Assembly: GCA_020342025.1 (NCBI GenBank) | Contig: CP070840.1 | Span: 2,539,705-2,574,062, forward strand | From: Deltaproteobacteria bacterium | Lineage (GTDB): Bacteria > Desulfobacterota > DSM-4660 > Desulfatiglandales > HGW-15 | Direction of reading: 5' to 3' | DNA: 34,358 bases | Shown: positions 24,608 to 33,004 of the stretch, piece by piece | Layout: every line of letters starts with the position of its first letter | How positions within the stretch are numbered: the first letter of the stretch is position 1 | Translations under genes and position numbers: made by a program | The notes under the pieces: model-generated | What the model was told of the DNA's origin: nothing | What the model saw: the letters and a program-made list of their open reading frames with translations, nothing else | Databases searched by the model: none

Positions 24608-26374
24608 ATGGCTAACAATTCTGATATGGTCAATTTGAAACGATTGATAGATACGGGGAAAGACAAAGGCTACATCACCTATGAGGAACTGAATGATGAC
24701 CTCCCCGAGGATGTGGTCTCTTCCGAGTATATCGATGACCTCATGATGATGTTTGAAGAACTGGACATCATGGTTATTGATGAGGCGTCCAAGGAAGAGA
24801 TCGAGAAATCCAAAAAGCTCAAGAAAAAGCAGAAAAAGGCCCAGGAAAAAGAAAACTACCGAGCTCAAATTTCCGATACAGCCACAAGGGTCTCTGATCC
24901 CGTAAAGATGTACTTGAAAGAGATGGGGTGCATCTCTCTGCTTACAAGAGAAGGAGAAGTGGAGATAGCCAAAAGGATTGAAGCAGGAGAAAAGGAGGCA
25001 TTAGATGCCCTTCTGGAATGTCATGTGGGGATTGAACACATCATTGAATTGGGCAAGAAATTGCAGGCTGGTGAGGTTAAACTAAAGGATGTCATCAATG
25101 ATATGGATGATGATGAAGACAGCCATATACAGCTCAGCGAAAAGAAAAAGTCCGTCTTGACTCTTATTGAAGAGATCGAAACATTATACGACGAATGTCG
25201 TACTGCACAAAGTGAAATGGCAAAGCCGCGGTGCTCTGCTGCCAAAAAAAAGAAACTGACCGCCAAGGTAGAGAAGAATAGAGATAGAATAGTGGGATTG
25301 ATCAACTCGTTCACCTTTGAAAAGAGACAACTTGACTATATGGTGGAAAAGCTCAGGGAAATCGTCTCCCAAGTGGAGGAGGTGGACCAGTATATGGCCG
25401 CTTGTATGCTGAAGGCCGGGGGAAAACCCATCTCCCACCTGAAGAAATGTTTCAGCCAAATACCAAAGTCTGCCAAAGATAATCAGGTGGTCACTCCTCT
25501 TAAGATGAAAAAGTGTGAACTATTGGAGCTCAAGGTTACAATTGATAATGCACAAAAATGCCTCAAGGACATAAAAGAACGTACCAGTATGAGCCAAAGG
25601 GAATTGAAGGAAGCTTTAGCTAGAGTTGAAGAGAGTGTGGAAAAATCTAAGCTCGCCAAGCGGGAGTTGATAGAGGCAAACTTGAGGTTGGTGGTGAGTA
25701 TTGCAAAGAAATATACAAACAGGGGCCTGCAGTTTCTGGATCTTATTCAAGAGGGCAATATTGGTCTCATGAAGGCTGTGGACAAATTTGAATATCAGCG
25801 TGGGTATAAATTCAGCACCTATGCCACCTGGTGGATCAGACAGGCCATAACGAGGGCCATTGCTGACCAGGCGCGAACCATTCGTATTCCTGTCCATATG
25901 ATTGAAACCATCAACAAACTCATACGAACTTCAAGATACCTGGTCCAGGAGCATGGTCGTGAACCCACACCAGAAGAAATCGCGGAGAAAATGGAATTCC
26001 CCTTGGAGAAGGTGAGAAAAGTACTGAAAATTGCTAAAGAACCCATTTCTTTGGAGACACCCATTGGCGAAGAAGAAGACAGCCATCTTGGTGACTTCAT
26101 AGAAGACAAGAAGATCACGGCACCTTCCGAGGCGGTTGTGAATCATAATCTGGGCGAACAGACACGAAAGGTACTCACCACGCTCACCCCAAGAGAGGAA
26201 AAAGTGCTTCGGATGCGATTCGGCATTGGAGAGAAATCTGATCATACTTTGGAAGAGGTGGGGCGTGATTTTAATGTGACAAGAGAGAGGATCAGACAGA
26301 TCGAGGCAAAGGCCCTCAGAAAATTGAGGCACCCAAGCAGAAGCAAGAAATTGAAGAGTTTCATTGAAACCTAG
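24608..26374 (+). CDS. rpoD: Primary sigma factor RpoD (sigma70)
   Basis: The 588-residue protein is a group 1 sigma factor. Region 1.1 lies at the N-terminus, region 1.2 around residue 100 ([11 protein letters not shown]), a shortened non-conserved region around 150-350, and region 2 contains the [20 protein letters not shown] and [17 protein letters not shown] segments. Region 3 follows, and region 4.2 ends with [26 protein letters not shown] lies at good distance before the ATG. A foldback repeat sits between it and dnaG, so rpoD may be partly uncoupled from the upstream genes. Confidence 0.98.
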   Translation: MANNSDMVNLKRLIDTGKDKGYITYEELNDDLPEDVVSSEYIDDLMMMFEELDIMVIDEASKEEIEKSKKLKKKQKKAQEKENYRAQISDTATRVSDPVKMYLKEMGCISLLTREGEVEIAKRIEAGEKEALDALLECHVGIEHIIELGKKLQAGEVKLKDVINDMDDDEDSHIQLSEKKKSVLTLIEEIETLYDECRTAQSEMAKPRCSAAKKKKLTAKVEKNRDRIVGLINSFTFEKRQLDYMVEKLREIVSQVEEVDQYMAACMLKAGGKPISHLKKCFSQIPKSAKDNQVVTPLKMKKCELLELKVTIDNAQKCLKDIKERTSMSQRELKEALARVEESVEKSKLAKRELIEANLRLVVSIAKKYTNRGLQFLDLIQEGNIGLMKAVDKFEYQRGYKFSTYATWWIRQAITRAIADQARTIRIPVHMIETINKLIRTSRYLVQEHGREPTPEEIAEKMEFPLEKVRKVLKIAKEPISLETPIGEEEDSHLGDFIEDKKITAPSEAVVNHNLGEQTRKVLTTLTPREEKVLRMRFGIGEKSDHTLEEVGRDFNVTRERIRQIEAKALRKLRHPSRSKKLKSFIET

Positions 26375-26785
26375 CGGTCTTGATGGGCGAAGATCTTCAC
26401 ATTTGTGTCAAGCCCGCCCTGGCGCTATTTATGTCGATCTTGCTTTTAACGACCTGAAATTTTCAAACAAATGTCTTATAGGTCATGCATTTTGGGCCAG
26501 GTCTGGGCCAGGGTTTTCGTAACGACACTAAGGTGCAAATGCTCACTGTGATTGTAGAAAGGTTGCGGTTACGTGGCGCGAATCGTTCAACGGTTAACGT
26601 CATACGAAACCAGCATCGCAACCTTAGAACGTTAGACGAAACCAACATCGCTTCACCTCAAGTAATGTGATTTTGAGTCCGCCAACTCGTCGGTTTGCAG
26701 CTGAGTTCTACTTAGCGTTGATTTCTCTTGACAAATCCCCATACTATCTACAATCTGTAAACGACAGACTCATGGAATAGTTTTG
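26375..26785. other. Intergenic region between rpoD and the CAU tRNA
   Basis: It contains two near-identical 24-bp units 32 bp apart (26596-26619 and 26628-26651; shared core ACGAAACCRRCATCGC), an inverted GGTTGCG/CGCAACC pair around 26560-26625, and the tRNA promoter at its right end. No credible gene. Confidence 0.55.
26728..26756 (+). promoter_or_regulatory. Promoter of the CAU tRNA
   Basis: A perfect TTGACA (26728-26733) is followed by TACAAT (26749-26754, 15 bp away) or CAATCT (26751-26756, 17 bp away). The tRNA begins 30 bases later. Confidence 0.6.
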
Positions 26786-26861
26786 GGGCCCATAGCTCAG
26801 CTGGAAGAGCCACCGGCTCATAACCGGTAGGTCCCTGGTTCGAACCCAGGTGGGCCCACCA
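26786..26861 (+). tRNA. tRNA with CAU anticodon (elongator Met or Ile2)
   Basis: Acceptor GGGCCCA/TGGGCCC is perfect, the anticodon stem is ACCGG/CCGGT with loop CTCATAA, the T arm is canonical and CCA is encoded. The stem pairs C4-G69 and C5-G68 would suit a TilS substrate (Ile2), but that rule comes from E. coli, so methionine remains possible. It is not initiator tRNA, because position 1-72 is a G-C pair. Confidence 0.93.
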
Positions 26862-26935
26862 ATGCTAATTACCTCCGATGCGTATAGGAAATCCTCTAAT
26901 AAAGTCCTACTTTAAGCAAAACCCTTTATCCCTTC

Positions 26936-26974
26936 AAAGGGCGCACTATTAAATAGTGCGCCCTTTCGCTTTTT
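26936..26974 (+). terminator. Rho-independent terminator after the CAU tRNA
   Basis: A 14-bp perfect stem (26936-26949 with 26953-26966) with a TAA loop is followed by CGCTTTTT. The symmetric form could also work from the other strand. It separates the tRNA from the Nif3-like gene. Confidence 0.85.
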
Positions 26975-27004
26975 GAAGCGTGGGTTTTTGAACACAGCGA
27001 ACAT

Positions 27005-27814
27005 ATGATGCCCAAGCTTAAAGCCATCCTCAAGGTCTTGGAAGAGATCGCCCCATCAGGTGCTGCAGAAGAGTGGGATAATCCTGGTCTGCAGGTTGGA
27101 CATCTGTCGCAGGAGATTATGAAGATCTTCATCTCCCTCGACCCCACACTTAAAGCAGTCAGAGAGGCCTTTAAGAGAAACGCCCAGCTCTTACTTACGC
27201 ATCACAGCTTGATCTTTAGACCCCTTTCAAGCCTTAATCGGCAAATCTATCCCGGAGATGTTATCGCAGAGGCACTCGAGAAAAGGATTTCCATTGTTTC
27301 AGCACATACCAATCTGGATGTGGTACAGGGCGGCATTAATGATATTTTGGCTGATCTCTTTGGCCTTCAAGGTGTGGAGGTGCTTGAAGATAGGAATGAT
27401 TTAGGCATCGAGGGTGCGGGATTGGGAAGAATAGGTAACTTGCCGGCTCCTCTCAAGCTCGGCCAAATGACAAAGAAGGTTAAAGAGATCTTTGGCATGG
27501 AGAGGGTAAGGGTGGTTGGGCAAAAAAATAGGAGAATCGGTCGGGTCGCTGTAGTTGGAGGGGCAGGCGGCGGCTTGGTTTCCATGGCCTCGAAAAAGGG
27601 GGCTGACCTGCTTATCACCGGAGATGTTCGTCATCATGAGGCACTCGAGGCAGAACGCTCGGGATTGGCGTTAATTGATGCGGGGCATTTTCACACAGAG
27701 AAAGCGGCTCTCAGACCTTTTGGGGACCACCTAAAGGAAGCCTTCATGAAACGAAAAATGGAAGTTGTTGTAGAGGTCTACAAGGATGAGGTGGGCCCTA
27801 CGCGGTATGAATAA
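27005..27814 (+). CDS. Nif3-like dinuclear metal centre protein (YqfO/YbgI, DUF34)
   Basis: The 269-residue protein is the short form of the NIF3/DUF34 family. The metal-site motifs are present: LLTHHSLIF (usually LTHHPLIF), SAHTNLDVVQGGIND, GDVRHHEA and the final DAGHFHTE. The family is widespread and has been linked to GTP cyclohydrolase-like or cofactor roles without firm assignment. The first ATG of a tandem pair is used. The terminator just upstream suggests its own promoter, which is not obvious. The DUF164 gene follows in the same direction. Confidence 0.93.
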   Translation: MMPKLKAILKVLEEIAPSGAAEEWDNPGLQVGHLSQEIMKIFISLDPTLKAVREAFKRNAQLLLTHHSLIFRPLSSLNRQIYPGDVIAEALEKRISIVSAHTNLDVVQGGINDILADLFGLQGVEVLEDRNDLGIEGAGLGRIGNLPAPLKLGQMTKKVKEIFGMERVRVVGQKNRRIGRVAVVGGAGGGLVSMASKKGADLLITGDVRHHEALEAERSGLALIDAGHFHTEKAALRPFGDHLKEAFMKRKMEVVVEVYKDEVGPTRYE

Positions 27815-27922
27815 GAGGCAGGCAGGGGGGCGGCCGACCCTACTTTTTTTACGGAATACAGGGGAGCTGATTAATTATAGCGACAAAGTGCGAAATCCCA
27901 CTTTAAATGAGAGGTGATTGCA

Positions 27923-28660
27923 TTGAAAGATAAAATTGGCGATCTCATTGTTCTTCAGGATTGTGATAACAGGATCAGGGAAATCATGAACAAAAAAAAC
28001 GAGGGGCCATTGAAGATCAGGAAACTGGCAGAAGACCTGGATGCCATGGAGAGGAAATTCCAGGAAAAAAATGATCGACTCAGTCTGCTTAAAAAGGATG
28101 CTCGCAAAATTGATCAAGAAATCCAGGAATTAGAGGAGAAGGTTGAAAAGAGCAACATAAAGCTCTCTCTCATAAAGTCAAACAAGGAATATAAAGCGGC
28201 CCTGAAGGAAATTGATGATCTGAAGCACGTGAAATTTCAGACAGAGGATAAGGCGATCCAGGTCATGGAGGAGATGGAGGAGTTGGAGAAGACATGCCGT
28301 GAGAACAAGGAGGAAGAGGCAGAATTAAGAAAGGCGTTTGAAAGGGACAAAGAAGTGGTCGAAAGGGAACTGGAAGCCTTGGAGGAAGAACTCAAGATTC
28401 TCAATGCAAAAAGGGACACCTTCGTCCACGCGATTGACCAGGATCTGTTAAGAAAATACCTTTACCTGAAAGACCACAAAGCAGGGCAGGCCATCAGTCC
28501 CGTTCTTGGAGGTATTTGTCAGATGTGCCATATGAATATTCCCCCACAGACATTCAATGAGTTGATTAGAGGCGACTCCTTGATGACCTGCACCAATTGC
28601 AATCGTATTATTTATTGGGCTGAAGACGAGCATTTCCAAAAGGCTTTGAACAGAGCCTGA
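27923..28660 (+). CDS. DUF164 coiled-coil zinc-ribbon protein
   Basis: The 245-residue protein consists of a long antiparallel coiled coil (about 1-180, dominated by Glu and Lys heptads) and a C-terminal ribbon with CQMCHMNI and CTNCNRIIYW. Members are usually called C4-type zinc-ribbon proteins and are thought to act on nucleic acids or as chaperones; no firm function. I use a TTG start at 27923, where GAGAGGTGA precedes it. A GTG at 27914 is also possible but overlaps that site. It commonly sits between the Nif3-like gene and rnpB. Confidence 0.92.
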   Translation: MKDKIGDLIVLQDCDNRIREIMNKKNEGPLKIRKLAEDLDAMERKFQEKNDRLSLLKKDARKIDQEIQELEEKVEKSNIKLSLIKSNKEYKAALKEIDDLKHVKFQTEDKAIQVMEEMEELEKTCRENKEEEAELRKAFERDKEVVERELEALEEELKILNAKRDTFVHAIDQDLLRKYLYLKDHKAGQAISPVLGGICQMCHMNIPPQTFNELIRGDSLMTCTNCNRIIYWAEDEHFQKALNRA

Positions 28661-28669
28661 TCCACAACG

Positions 28670-28920
28670 TGAGACCTTTGGAAAACGCCCCCTTTTGTCC
28701 AATCTCCCGCCCGCCTCGCCTGAGCGAGCTCAGGCTCGCGATGGCGGGCAGGCTGCGTCAGACTCAGATTTTAACCCGCCATAGCTCTTTGGCGGGCTAA
28801 TCCTCGAAATACTTATCGTGTATTCCTGCGGTTAAAATCTTCGCCTTTCCCTCCGGGGCGCAGGCCCTGCGGGCCGGAGGCTTGACCTTGAACAAAATTG
28901 AACATTTTACAAAGGTCTCA
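28670..28920. repeat. Foldback repeat, family C/D, long copy
   Basis: Exact 11-bp terminal inverted repeats TGAGACCTTTG/CAAAGGTCTCA bound it, with imperfect homology extending to about 35 bp. Both ends match the copy at 24456-24573 in inverse orientation. The interior carries extra nested hairpins: CCTGAGC-GA-GCTCAGG, CCCGCCA..TGGCGGG and GATTTTAAC..GTTAAAATC. These look like an insertion of another repeat inside the compact form. Confidence 0.85.
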
Positions 28921-29042
28921 TAGAGTACCAACGGTCATTCGCATCCCTCACGAAATGCGCCTTCGGGTACTATTTCACTGGCGTCATCACTCCCGAAAAA
29001 CATCGTTAAGCACAAGAAATTCCAATAAATGTCAAATGACCC

Positions 29043-29071
29043 ATGACAAATGACGCTTGAAGATTTAGAAT
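29043..29071 (+). promoter_or_regulatory. Promoter of rnpB
   Basis: ATGACA (29043-29048) and TAGAAT (29066-29071) are separated by exactly 17 bp, each five of six to consensus. The expected start coincides with the first base of the P1 helix at 29077-29078. Confidence 0.7.
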
Positions 29072-29076
29072 GAGAG

Positions 29077-29474
29077 TGTGTCAGAGCAGGACAAATGGCC
29101 GCTGCCTTGCTCTTTCGCAAGGGAGAGGAAAGTCCGGGCTCCGCAGGACGGGGTGCTGGGTAACGCCCAGTCCCGGTGACGGGCAGGAAAGTGCCACAGA
29201 AAGGAAACCGCCCCACGTCCTATCGTAGATATGGGGTGGGGTAAGGGTGAAAGGGTGAGGTAAGAGCTCACCAGTCCCGTCGGTGACGACGGGAGCTAGG
29301 CAAACCCCACCTGGAGCAAGACCAAATAAGGGAACGCTTGAGGGTGGTCCGCCCGAGTTCCCGGGTAGGTCGCTTGATCTCCATGGTAACGTGGAGACTA
29401 GATGAATGGCCATTGTCCCTGAGCAGGTGACTGCTTGGGGAAACAGAACCCGGCTTATGGCCTGCTCTGACACA
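29077..29474 (+). ncRNA. rnpB: RNase P RNA, bacterial type A
   Basis: The catalytic RNA that trims tRNA 5' ends. The ends form a 14-bp P1 helix (29077-29090 with 29461-29474). The conserved P4-side core GAGGAAAGTCCGGGCTCC lies at 29124-29141, the AGGAAAGTGCCACAGAAA block at about 29186-29203, and the 3' core ACAGAACCCGGCTTATGG at about 29443-29460. Length (398) is typical. A run of eight T bases follows P1 directly and should serve as terminator. It is convergent with yggT, whose stop codon begins right after that T-run. Confidence 0.96.
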
Positions 29475-29485
29475 TCTTTTTTTTA
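29475..29485 (+). terminator. T-tract ending rnpB
   Basis: TCTTTTTTTTA follows the 3' strand of P1. There is no separate hairpin; P1 and the nearby stems may supply it. Confidence 0.5.
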
Positions 29486-30322
29486 CTAAACCATCCCTAT
29501 GAAGCGAGCTATGATCTGTTGAGCAAGCCTTCCAAGGAGTTGGAAAGTGAGAATGGCAATGATAGGCGTGATGTCCAATCCTCCAAGAAGGGGTACAAAG
29601 CGACGGAAAGGTGTTAACAGGGGCTCGCTGATGCCGTAAATGGCTTGGACAACAGGATTGGATGGGTCAGGGCTGACCCAGGAAAGAAGGGCACCAATGA
29701 TAATGACGATAGAAAAAAAGCCTGGGAAGAGCCCTACAAAGAGCATCAACCCTTCACCTATTCCATAGACAAGCGAAACAGCGGAAAGCACGGCCTTTGG
29801 AATTATGGCGAAGCGAATGATGGTACTCAGAAGGCTATAAAGGATCATCAGAAAAAGGAAAACAGACAGATGAAATTTATGGCTTTGGATTCCGAGACGC
29901 CTAAGAGTAACACGGAGGGGACTGAAAGCCCGATCGATCAATAAAAGAAAGGAGGTCCCGAAGCTTCTTTCCGAGAACAGAGAGACAACCCACATGACCA
30001 TGTAGCCTTGAAAAAGCAGTTGAACCAGGCTCAAGAAGCTGACTCCGATTCCAGACAAGAATGACATGGGTTGCAGAGAAACGTAGACCCCTCCTCTCAA
30101 TACCACCAAAGCCAAAATCGTCAGGATGGTCCCATACGAGGTGTTTCGTGTCATGTATCCTGCTGGGATTAGAAGTGGATTCGTGATCCGGTAGATTAGC
30201 CCATAGATGGGATCGAAAAAGGCCTCTCTCGGCCTAATGAGCAGCCTGAGGAGTAAGACCAAGATGACGATGTCTATGATACCCTTAAAGAGATACACGA
30301 AGATTCCCCCCGTAGAGATCAA
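29486..30322 (-). CDS. YggT family membrane protein (two YGGT units)
   Basis: The 278-residue protein has about six membrane helices and two related YGGT halves; the second ends with the family signature WVSPDPSNPVVQAIYGISEPLLTPFRR (listed in part). YggT proteins are linked to cell-shape and osmotic tolerance phenotypes, without a known mechanism. The start shown is TTG at 30322; a GTG at 30298 has GGGGGGA six bases upstream and may be the real start. It is convergent with rnpB and divergent from yggU. Confidence 0.88.
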   Translation of the reverse strand: MISTGGIFVYLFKGIIDIVILVLLLRLLIRPREAFFDPIYGLIYRITNPLLIPAGYMTRNTSYGTILTILALVVLRGGVYVSLQPMSFLSGIGVSFLSLVQLLFQGYMVMWVVSLFSERSFGTSFLLLIDRAFSPLRVTLRRLGIQSHKFHLSVFLFLMILYSLLSTIIRFAIIPKAVLSAVSLVYGIGEGLMLFVGLFPGFFSIVIIIGALLSWVSPDPSNPVVQAIYGISEPLLTPFRRFVPLLGGLDITPIIAILTFQLLGRLAQQIIARFIGMV

Positions 30323-30436
30323 TGCCCAAAAGCACCGCGCTTGTGCAACCCGCCACAGAAATCAACCCAGATCCAGTGCCTTGTGTCCCATTCCTTTTCT
30401 ATGGTATTGAGGTCTTCCATTGGAGGAACAGACCGA

Positions 30437-30727
30437 ATGAGCCAAAAGCCAACGAGCGTAAACCTCCGAACCCATATCAAAGTCAAGGTTCTCCCCCGAT
30501 CCTCAACAAATCAGATCATTGATAATGAGGGGGACCTCTTCAAGGTGAAGTTGACTTCGCCTCCTGTGGAGGGCAAAGCGAACATAGCCCTCATTGAGCT
30601 GCTTGCGAAAAGGCTCGGGATCGCCAAGAAAAGGATTGAGATCGTTTCTGGAAAGCATTCCAAACTAAAATCTGTCCTAATTCATGGCCTTACTCTGGAA
30701 AAAATCACCCAGGTCTTGAAAAGATGA
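30437..30727 (+). CDS. DUF167 family protein (YggU)
   Basis: The 96-residue protein matches YggU/DUF167 in its KVKVLPRSSTNQI start, the FKVKLTSPPVEGKANIALIE block (listed in part) and the IVSGKHSKLKSVLI end. Its biochemical role is unknown. GGAGG lies nine bases before the ATG at 30437; the longer frame from 30341 has no such support. yggT and yggU are usually adjacent and co-directional, but here they are divergent, with about 115 bp between starts. Confidence 0.92.
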   Translation: MSQKPTSVNLRTHIKVKVLPRSSTNQIIDNEGDLFKVKLTSPPVEGKANIALIELLAKRLGIAKKRIEIVSGKHSKLKSVLIHGLTLEKITQVLKR

Positions 30728-30796
30728 ACGACCGTGACGCGCGCTTTGTGTGTAGACGCCCCCAAATTAAACCGGATCCGGGTCAGGGATTGCGCG

Positions 30797-30820
30797 GAGG
30801 CATACCTCGAGTATGTCGCA
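30797..30820. repeat. GAGGCRTAC hairpin motif, copy 3
   Basis: GAGGCATAC-N5-GTATGTCGCA, a diverged copy of the motif at 11369-11394 and 14772-14797, with compensatory changes in the stem (GCATAC/GTATGT). It lies in a larger inverted repeat bounded by GGGATT (about 30786) and AATCCC (about 30828), in the space between yggU and the ABC exporter. Confidence 0.6.
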
Positions 30821-30883
30821 CAAGCAAATCCCGCAGATTGACGCAGAGATTGCATAAAAGGGCCGTTTCCAAATCGTAAATAA

Positions 30884-32704
30884 TTAGGTCGTAAATTGCA
30901 TGTCATGCAACTGCCGGAAACGTCCATCGAGGGCCATCAACGCATCCCGAGTCCCAAATTCTAGGATTCTCCCTTCCTCAAGCACATAGATACGATCTGC
31001 TCTCATTACCGTACTCAGGCGGTGGGCCACCACCAGGATGGTTAGCCCTCCCCTCAGTCTCTCGATAGCCTTTTGAACCAACCCCTCACTTTCTGCATCC
31101 AGGGCCGAGGCCGCCTCATCCAGTATCAGTATGGAGGGATCGGTCAAGATGGCCCTTGCAATGGCAATGCGTTGCTTTTGTCCCCCAGAGAGGAGGGTCC
31201 CTCGATCCCCAACGATAGTGCTATACTCCTGAGGCTGCTCCAGGATAAAATCATGCGCATGGGCCGCCTTTGCCGCCTCAATCACCTCTTCCATGCCCTT
31301 TCTAGGATGACCGTATTTTATGTTATTGGCAATCGTATCGTGGAAGAGCAGAATGTCCTGACTGACAATACTTATTTGCCTACGCAGAGAATCAATCGTT
31401 ACATCGCGGATATCTGTTCCGTCAATGGCGATGCTACCGTCTGTCACATCATAAAACCGGGGAACAAGATCCAGGAGGGTACTTTTCCCTGCGCCGGTGG
31501 AACCCACGAAGGCGACCATCTCTCCCTTCCCAATTCTTAAAGATATATCCTTGAGAACCGGCACACCTGGTTCGTATGAAAAATTTACATCTTTGAATTC
31601 TATGAATTCCTTATGCCTCGGAAGAATCTTTGCGTCAGGTCTGTCCTTAATGGCAGGAATCGTCCCCATGATTCCAAATACCCGCTCTGTGGCCCCTTGA
31701 AGGGTACGAAGCTCTGTATTGACCCTGGCTAAACTCTTGATGGGCGCATAGACCCTTGAAAAGGCATAGATCATGGAAATGAGTTCACCCAGCGTATGTT
31801 GGAAATAGACCTTGCCCACAATAAGCACGCCGGGCAGCACGAGAAACACCGTGGAGTCCATCATGGGACCAACCGCCAAGAACCATCGATTCCAATGCAT
31901 GACTTTCTTATAGAGCCGATCCGCCAGCTCACGGAATTTGCTAGACTCATTTTCATCCATGCAGAATCCCTGTACGACTTTGAGACAGACAAGAGACTCC
32001 TGGTAGGATGCTGTCACTTCTGAAATGGCGTCTTGAACCCGGGTGGAATGCTTTTTAACTTTTTTTCCTAAGAGTCTTACGAGCCCTATGATTACCGGAC
32101 CCACAATGAAAACGAGCAGAGTGAGCCTGTAATTCATAATGAGCAGATATATGAGGAAGGCCAAAGCCGTAAGGGGGTATTGCACTAGGCCCATGAGGAT
32201 GTTTCCGATACGCTCCTGCATCACCGTAATATCAGCTGTGGCCCTTGAGATGAGTTCCCCTGCCTTTCGCTTGTGGTAAAAGCCCAGGGGGAGGGAGATA
32301 AATTTATCGAACAGATCTATCCTCAGGGACATGATGGCCCTATTTGAGAAGGCGGCTGCTGCAAGTTGGCTGAAGTATAGGGTGATTGACTTAAAGAGAA
32401 CGGACAAAAAGGCCACAAAGGTGAGAAGAAGCAAGAGGTGGTTCGGAGAGACACCGTCAACCAGAACCAGTTCTGTACGATGCCATGAGAAGCCAGAACT
32501 GAAGTCGAAGACGACCCAAGGAATCTTCCAGGTCGCAGGATCAGAACCGGTCTTCATGCCCTCATCCACAAAGGGCTGGAGAAGATAGGCAGGGATCACA
32601 ACAAAAAGCGCAGAGATGGCGGTGAGAAGGACAGAAATGACGACTAAGCCGCGATGAGCCCTGACATAAGCGGCAATTTCTTTGCCTAATATAAGGTTTA
32701 ACAT
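30884..32704 (-). CDS. ABC exporter, MsbA type (fused membrane and ATPase domains)
   Basis: The 606-residue protein has about six membrane helices in the first 320 residues and a C-terminal ATPase with Walker A VGSTGAGKST, Q-loop VSQDILLF, signature LSGGQKQR, Walker B ILILDEAAS (usually DEATS), and H-loop VAHRLS. Homodimers of this type export lipid A or other lipids, or drugs; the lipid A role is likely but not provable here. An elongated segment between helices 1 and 2 (about 45-85) is unusual. The ATG at 32704 is chosen, as the upstream 28 codons read through TAAAGTGCC-type repeat sequence. It lies 30 bases or so downstream of repeat family A copy 2 and the acyl-CoA dehydrogenase. Confidence 0.92.
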   Translation of the reverse strand: MLNLILGKEIAAYVRAHRGLVVISVLLTAISALFVVIPAYLLQPFVDEGMKTGSDPATWKIPWVVFDFSSGFSWHRTELVLVDGVSPNHLLLLLTFVAFLSVLFKSITLYFSQLAAAAFSNRAIMSLRIDLFDKFISLPLGFYHKRKAGELISRATADITVMQERIGNILMGLVQYPLTALAFLIYLLIMNYRLTLLVFIVGPVIIGLVRLLGKKVKKHSTRVQDAISEVTASYQESLVCLKVVQGFCMDENESSKFRELADRLYKKVMHWNRWFLAVGPMMDSTVFLVLPGVLIVGKVYFQHTLGELISMIYAFSRVYAPIKSLARVNTELRTLQGATERVFGIMGTIPAIKDRPDAKILPRHKEFIEFKDVNFSYEPGVPVLKDISLRIGKGEMVAFVGSTGAGKSTLLDLVPRFYDVTDGSIAIDGTDIRDVTIDSLRRQISIVSQDILLFHDTIANNIKYGHPRKGMEEVIEAAKAAHAHDFILEQPQEYSTIVGDRGTLLSGGQKQRIAIARAILTDPSILILDEAASALDAESEGLVQKAIERLRGGLTILVVAHRLSTVMRADRIYVLEEGRILEFGTRDALMALDGRFRQLHDMQFTT

Positions 32705-32802
32705 GACGAGGTCACAGTGAACTAAAGTGCCTAAAGTAAAAAATCCCAACCCAGAAACTCGGCCTCGCTCAAGCTCCATGAGAGCCAATAGAAAGAGGCT
32801 GC

Positions 32803-32980
32803 GGCCCTCTTCGAAAGGCCTTATCTCAAAAAGAATTCCACCGGGCCCCGCAGTGACCCAATGTTTTGAGGTTTGCGCCTCTGCGCCCCTGAGAGTCTCC
32901 CGTTACTTTGCTAAACCGCAAAATATTGGGGCACCGCCCACTTACAAAGTAGATACGGCCTTGAGAAAAGGGACGTGGCC
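32803..32980. repeat. Foldback repeat, family A, copy 2
   Basis: Inner arms 32851-32876 and 32911-32936 are imperfect inverted repeats, and the outer arms at 32803-32827 and about 32950-32980 share AAGGCC-N-TATCT. Positions 32822-32844 match 24-46 of copy 1 with one mismatch, and TTGAGG-TTTGCGC recurs at the same place. It lies just downstream of the acyl-CoA dehydrogenase gene, as copy 1 lies downstream of the FeS oxidoreductase. Confidence 0.8.
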
Positions 32981-33004
32981 TTGCAATGAAAGAGCACACC
33001 TCCT

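Noticed and set aside
29065..29473. Minus-strand ORFs across rnpB
   Set aside because: They are antisense to a clearly folded RNase P RNA.
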